A stretch of 64,000 bases of DNA from Parasponia andersonii (Eukaryota; Streptophyta; Magnoliopsida; Rosales; Cannabaceae). A model generated the notes under the pieces. The model was not told the origin of the DNA. It saw nothing but the letters and a program-made list of their open reading frames with translations, and made no database searches. The DNA lies in the NCBI GenBank assembly GCA_002914805.1, contig JXTB01000131.1:306170-370169 (forward strand), read 5' to 3'. Positions 58,975-64,000 of this stretch are shown one piece after another. Each line of letters starts with the position of its first letter. Position 1 is the stretch's first letter. A program made the position numbers and the translations under genes.

Positions 58975-61900
58975 ATGGCTTCAATTCAAAACTAGGAATT
59001 GCAACCCGTTATGGATTCAGAACTAGATTCACTGAGGAGGCAGCTCTACCTCCCCGGAGGAGTGACACTTCAACGGGTTGAGGGCCCTGCAGACTGGTAC
59101 CTTCGCCCTTGTGCCCCTGAGGGTTCCATCATCCTGGCTAGGAAGCATCTGGACTGTCTGCGATTCCCTCTTCCTCCCCTAATCCACCAATTTTTTGCCT
59201 TGATGGGAATCCATCTGATGCAGCTGAATGCAAATACGATTATGATTCTGATGGGGCTTTCTGCTCTGTCAGTTTTCTATAACATGCATATCGACTTGGA
59301 GGTGGTCTTTTATGCTTATAAGCTTATTCTCATCCCCAAGAAGGGCTCCTACCCAACTTTCTATCTCCAGCTGCTGCCTGGGCGCCATATCTTTTGGGGG
59401 TTGCCGCAGTCAGATAAACAGTGGGACTCTCACGCCAGGCTTTATGCCGTTGAAGGGGCGTGGTGCTCCCCTTGAGTGAACGAAGAGCATTTCCAAGTCT
59501 CCTCAGTCTTCCTGCAGAGTAAGTATTTAGGTCGTGATCTTTAGGTCTGGGTCCTCTTCCAATATTATTACTCATACTACTTTGTCTTGTGCAGCCTCAG
59601 CAGAAGAAAACAAGTTTGAGCCGTAGCTGTCGACTGGGCGGCTCAAAAGCCTGGAGGGGATCATAATTTTCGGCTCTCCAGGGGAATGCAGGCACATTCA
59701 AGCCATCCTCAACCCCCTAATGATGAACCTGATGCCCAGTATGGTCTCATACCTCCCCTTCCCCTTGGATACCTGGGTCATCACCAAGCACCTGAGGAGT
59801 CGACTCGACACCTCCGCCCTGAACCGATTTCGCTGGGACGAAAATGACCGGATCACCGTGGTGAGTCGGCAGGTTGTGGCTTCAAACCAGTTGGCAGGCA
59901 CCAACGATCTAGTAGTACCATCTAATCACAAGCTCGAGGAGGCCGTGAGGCTTGTGGCCACAGAGTGGGTCAGGCTCCGCAAGGAAGAAAACACTGCCCC
60001 CAAGAGGGCTAGGGGTGAGTTTATTTTCAAATCTTTGAGTCCTTGTGGGTTATACTGCGACCGCAAACTAATCTCGTTGTTTGTTCTTCACAGGTTCTGA
60101 GACGGGTCCGTCAGCCGGCCCCTCACCTGTCAAAGGGGGAGCCGTAGCACCTAAAGCTCGTGCCAAGGCACCCACTGGCTGGTGCCTCGTGGTGCTTTCG
60201 GGAGGAGCAAAAATAATGTTCCCCCGCTCCGATGCCAGTGGATCTCCACCCGAGGGACCGTCTGCCATCCCATTCGCGCGCGAGGAAGATACGATGCCAA
60301 GTTCTACTGGGGGGTCTGCAGCAGTGATCTCGCCCGCCCCTGACTCTGGTTCGAAACCGAGTGCTGTTAGCCTCGGTGAAGAGATCGCGGAGCTTAGTGG
60401 GGGAGTTTTGAGATTGAAGTCCAGACTCTCCTCCCCTCCCCCAGTCCCTACAAAGCGGCAACGCGAGGTCGGCTCATCCAGCGAGAAAGAGGGCCGGGTG
60501 GAGAAGTGGGGCATGGTCCTCCTTTCATTTGACAGTGACGATGATGGGCCGACGCTTACTCTTCTAAGGAGAAAATGGTCGGCATGCAACGGCCAGCCCA
60601 GAGGAAGTGCACTGCCTCCCACCATGGCCGACGGAACTCCTGATGGCTCTGGACCTCCCTCGGTCCCTACCGCCCTTGCTTTAGAGGTGTGCTCGGCGGG
60701 CGAAGAGGATGCCCTTATGGCCAGCGAGGCAGGGTCGCCTCTCCCGGGTGCGGGCGACACTCAAAGGGACGGTCCAGCCACGGAGCCGGAGTTGGAGGCC
60801 CTTACGTCAGAGAACGTCGAGCTCGTCACCATCTGCACTCTTGCGCAGGTTTGTTATATTCGGGTACTTTTATGTTTTTCAACATCTTTGGTAAATGTTG
60901 ATCCCCTCCTTTGTTGTCTAACTTGCAGCTATCCACCATGCAGTCCTTTTACTCTGCTCATGTCAGGGATCTGACCAAGGAGTTGAGCTCCCGTTCTGCA
61001 CTGGCTGAGCGCAACGAGGCCACCCTCGCCGAATTGAGGTCTGACTTCGATGTATATCGGGGCCTTGAGGAAGCAAGGGTTAGCGGTGCAGTGGCATATA
61101 CTCTGAGTGTCGAGAGAACCAGACGCGAGGACCTGGCCATGAGACTGGCTCAGGCAGAGGCTGACAAGCTTGCCCAATCCGAAGCTGCCAGATTGGCTCA
61201 GGGCGAGCTGAGGATCAAGGAGTAAGAGCTATAGAGCACGGGGGCAGAGATGGGACTGGCCTTTATTACTCGTGACTAGGTTGTTGAGGACACCAAGTAA
61301 GTGAGAAAAGCTGAGGCGGCAGCCAAGCTAGAAGCTCATGCTCTGCAACGCAGACTTGATCAGTCCCATGAGGTAAAGCGACATCTCTTTTTGGACCATA
61401 AAAATCTGATGGGTGCTCAGGTGAAGATGTGTCGTAAACACTTCGAGGACCTTGCCGGTATTAACTCTTTATTGGCCGACTTATCATAGCAACAGGCAGA
61501 ATTCAGATTGGCGGCACTGAAGGATAGACTGGCGGATGCGGAGAAGTTAAAAACAAGATACCAGATGCAGGTGGACATTCTTTATGCGGAAAGTTACAGG
61601 TCTGGCTGGGAGAATAGAGAGTTTGAAAACCATGCTGAGGTGGTGACGCCAGACCAATTTGACAATCAGAAAGGCGTCGAGAGGGACCACTACTCCATCA
61701 AGCACTACATGCAGTAGCTCGGGGATGAGATCAGAATCACATACCCAGCTGACGTGCTGGAGATGCTTGCCGCGGAGAAGGATGGGCCCTCTGCGTCTGC
61801 TCCTGGTGCCGCAGAGCTTGTCCCTGCTTCTGTCCGCCAGATCGAACCCCGGAAGCCCTAGACACTCAACCTAGCCTCGGGGTCTCAACTGGTGAAGGGT

Positions 61901-62010
61901 CTGGCACGGTCGTCGTATCTAGTGACGAATCTGATCCGGCCACGCCACCCTTCTCTGAGGCTGGTCCAAGCACTAGGGTTGGCCGCGCCTCCTCGGACGG
62001 AGGTAACTAG
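58975..62010 (+). pseudogene. Putative gypsy-type transposon protein (PF04195-like), 4 exons, many stops
   Basis: Exons 58975-59518, 59595-60014, 60094-60848 and 60929 to about 62010 are joined by GT-AG introns whose phases agree. The first two exons carry the PF04195 type of text (LPPLIHQFFALMGIHLMQLN, FYAYKLILIPKKGSYPTFYL). The third is Pro/Ser-rich with PPPVPTKRQREVGSSS. The fourth is coiled coil (SSRSALAERNEATLAELRSD, then Ala/Glu-rich heptads). In-frame stops stand at 58993, 59473, 59624, 61223, 61232, 61277, 61298, 61487, 61715 and 61859. A final frameshift leads to an acidic end (SSDESDPATPPFSEAGPS) and stop at 62008. The role is unknown. Such genes lie in plant LTR elements. Confidence 0.72.
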
Positions 62011-62815
62011 GACCCCCAATTCTGTATATTTGTAAAGCTAATCATTTATTGTAACCCTTCGAATAAATAATAAAAAACGCGCCACCATTTTTAGACTGTT
62101 TTCTTTTGCATCCGACTGTTTGTATAAATAATTGTAAGGACTCGATTTCAGATTATTAGTGAGCCTTCCTTGGGTCATGATTATTTGGACTAGCTTCGGA
62201 AATAGGGATGCAAGCTTTGGCTCATCCGGTTTCGCAGAAGTATAACTCTCATTATAACTTGTTTTGGCAGAGTTTGACCTACGCGTGTGGCTGGATTTCT
62301 CCGACCACAAATGGGACCGTGCTCGGAACAAGCTCCAGGGATTGGTCAACCATTGCTTAGACCCATCATTGCAGAAGAGAAGGCCTGGGCTTGGCTCTTG
62401 TCGGGAACAAATAGGGCATTATCATTCCGACGTCTCCTTAAGAGTCCGCTCTAAACCTGCACCTCGCAAGTAGGGCTCCTGAGTGCTCACCACCACTATC
62501 CGCGCACTTTGTATTTTTAGAACATAATAAATACGCTTTAATCTTGATTCTTGCTTTCACGTTCGGTTTGTCTCTGGACTACTTCCAATGGGTAGACTCC
62601 AAATCTGTTCACATCCTGACCATGCAAAGATAGATCTTTACCTCGCTAGGGTCTGTTTCCCTTTAACTTTACGTGTAGTCCAAACACTCATTAGGGAGGG
62701 TTCACTTCTAACGGGTGGATTTTGACCCTGCCTTCCTTTAACTCTTTGTGTAGCTAAAAGTGTTCTTTTGGGGGTCTGCTAGCTAGCATTTTGGTTGCTC
62801 GCCCCTTTTTTATTT
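62011..62815. other. 3' region of the same element
   Basis: A polyadenylation-like AATAAATAATAAAA at 62062-62075, then GC-richer text without open frames of note. It joins the minisatellite. I see no LTR boundary. Confidence 0.4.
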
Positions 62816-63900
62816 GTATGTATCCTTGGGTCATTGACAAGTGTCTTTTTGCATGATTTGACTCCCAGAGTACGATTGTTTTTGAGGTTTTGCTGGCGAG
62901 TTTTTGGTGCGCAGCTATCTCTTTTTTGCACGTTTTCTCGGGTCGTCAATGAGCGACGTGGGTCCTGGTATGCGAGCATTTTCAAGGTCTGCTGGCAAGT
63001 TTTCATTTGCACAGCAGTTTACTCTTCGCATATTTTCTCGGGTTGTCGATGAGCGACGTGAGTCCCGGAGTGCGAGCTATTTCGAGGTCTATTGACAAGT
63101 TTTTGCTTTGCACAGCAGCTCACTCTTCGCACATTTTCTCGGGTCGTCGATGAGTGACGTGAGTCCTAGAGTGCAAGCTTTTTCGAGGTCTGCTAGTAAG
63201 TTTTTGCTTTGCACAGCAGCTCACTCTTCGTACGTTTTCTTGGGTCGTCGATGAGCGATATGAGTCCCAGAGTGCAAGCTTTTTCGAGGTCTTCTGGCAA
63301 GTTTTTGTGTTGCACAGCAGCTCACTCTTCGCACATTTTCTTGGGTCGTCGACGAGCGACGTGAGTCCCAGAGTGCGAGCTTTTTCGAGGTCTGGTGGCA
63401 AGTTTTTGCTTTGCACAACAGTTTACTCTTCGCACATTTTCTCGGGTCATCGACTAGTGACGTGAGTCCCAGAGTATGAGCTTTTTCGAGGTCTGCTGGC
63501 AAGTTTGCTTTGCACAGCAGTTTACTCTTCGCACATTTTCTCGGGTTGTCAACGAGCGATGTGAGTCCCAGAGTGCGAGCTTTTTCGAGGTCTGCTGGCA
63601 TGTTTTTGCTTTGCACAACAGTTTACTCTTCGCATGTTTTCTCAGGTCGTCGACTAGCGACGTGAGTCCTAGAGTGCGAGCTTTTTCGCGTCTACTGGCA
63701 TGTTTTTGCTTTGCACAGCAGTTTACTCTTCGCATGTTTTCTCAGGTCGTCGACTAGGGACGTGAGTCCTAGAGTGCGAGCTTTTTCAAGGTCTGCTGAC
63801 AAGTTTTTGCTTTACATAGCAGTTTACTCTTCGCACGTTTTCTCGGGTCGTTGATGAGCGACGTGAGTCCCAGAGTGCGAGCTTTGTCGAGGTCTGCTAC
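62816..63900 (+). repeat. Minisatellite with 101-bp unit, about ten copies
   Basis: The word GAGCGACGTGAGTCCCAGAG recurs at 62951, 63051, 63152, 63253, 63354, 63455, 63554, 63655, 63755 and 63856: steps of 99-101 bases. Units also share CTTTTTCGAGGTCTGCTGGC, AGTTTTTGCTTTGCACAGCA and TTTTCTCGGGTCGTCGA. The first unit (about 62816-62900) is more diverged. Such arrays are common in the untranslated regions of large plant Gypsy elements. Open frames on the minus strand across it are frame-shifting echoes of the unit. Confidence 0.92.
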
Positions 63901-64000
63901 TTTGGCGGATCCTTTCCCGCGGCAGCCTGGTATGATTTTTTGCCCGTGGAACTGAGGCGTGGGGTCTGCTACTATGGGCTGACCCCTTTTCCATAGTTAG
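63901..64000. other. Right flank of the minisatellite
   Basis: GC-richer sequence with GGGTCTGCTACTATGGGCTG. Probably the same element continues out of the window. Confidence 0.4.

Noticed and set aside
60068..60760. 230-codon open frame on the minus strand
   Set aside because: It is antisense to exon 3 of the gypsy-type transposon gene, whose plus-strand frame has clear splice sites and family text. High GC makes both strands open.
63120..63735. Minus-strand frames with repeating LTSLVDDPRKCAKS text, which look like a repeat protein
   Set aside because: The unit is 101 bases, so the frame changes with each unit. The text is an echo of the minisatellite.
62816..63900. Regular repeats considered as a CRISPR array
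   Set aside because: Plant DNA, whole unit is repeated without spacers, unit of 101 bases.

Overview
The window is nuclear DNA of a dicot plant. It is AT-rich, genes are split by short introns, leader introns and CT-rich leaders are present, and more than half of the sequence is decayed transposon. The species cannot be named from the sequence. Differences between near-duplicate blocks that meet at single-N joins suggest a heterozygous assembly.

Genes fill roughly 3-25 kb. From left to right they are: a small Cys-rich protein gene related to the SKIP31 C-terminus (+); a thaumatin-like protein with a probable GPI anchor (+, 3 exons); BIN4/MIDGET, a subunit of plant topoisomerase VI (-, 12 coding exons); a mitochondrial adrenodoxin-type ferredoxin (+, 7 coding exons); the chloroplast inner-envelope import protein HP30 (+, 6 exons); and one or two copies of an LSU (RESPONSE TO LOW SULFUR) gene (-). 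I rebuilt every exon by splice site and phase, and all junctions close. TLP, BIN4, HP30 and LSU in that order match, from memory, Arabidopsis At5g24620-At5g24660, so this looks like an old syntenic block with a ferredoxin gene inside it. BIN4 and the ferredoxin gene share a divergent promoter with an E2F-type site. The intact LSU copy has a UPE-box just upstream of its TATA box.

The right part (25-64 kb) is repeats. About 3.6 kb (25.8-29.4 kb) is repeated at 29.4-33.0 kb; the second copy runs on into a complete solo LTR with a TTAGT target duplication. Three broken copies of an NHL/LEA2-type membrane protein gene follow (34.3, 40 and 44 kb). One is cut by an LTR and one by a 386-bp hAT-type MITE with an 8-bp target duplication. 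There are three copies of a small MITE that sits in TA runs, candidate SINE relics, a decayed chromovirus-like Ty3/Gypsy element (49.6-55 kb), and a second element carrying a 4-exon 'putative gypsy-type transposon' gene (59.0-62.0 kb) followed by a 101-bp minisatellite (62.8-63.9 kb). The in-frame stops in both large elements can be read almost entirely as C-to-T or G-to-A changes.

Caution: four single N characters (22437, 24307, 29392, 36705) lie at or next to repeated sequence, and three of them are followed by sequence that had already appeared. The LSU pair and the 3.6-kb pair may therefore be two haplotypes joined end to end.
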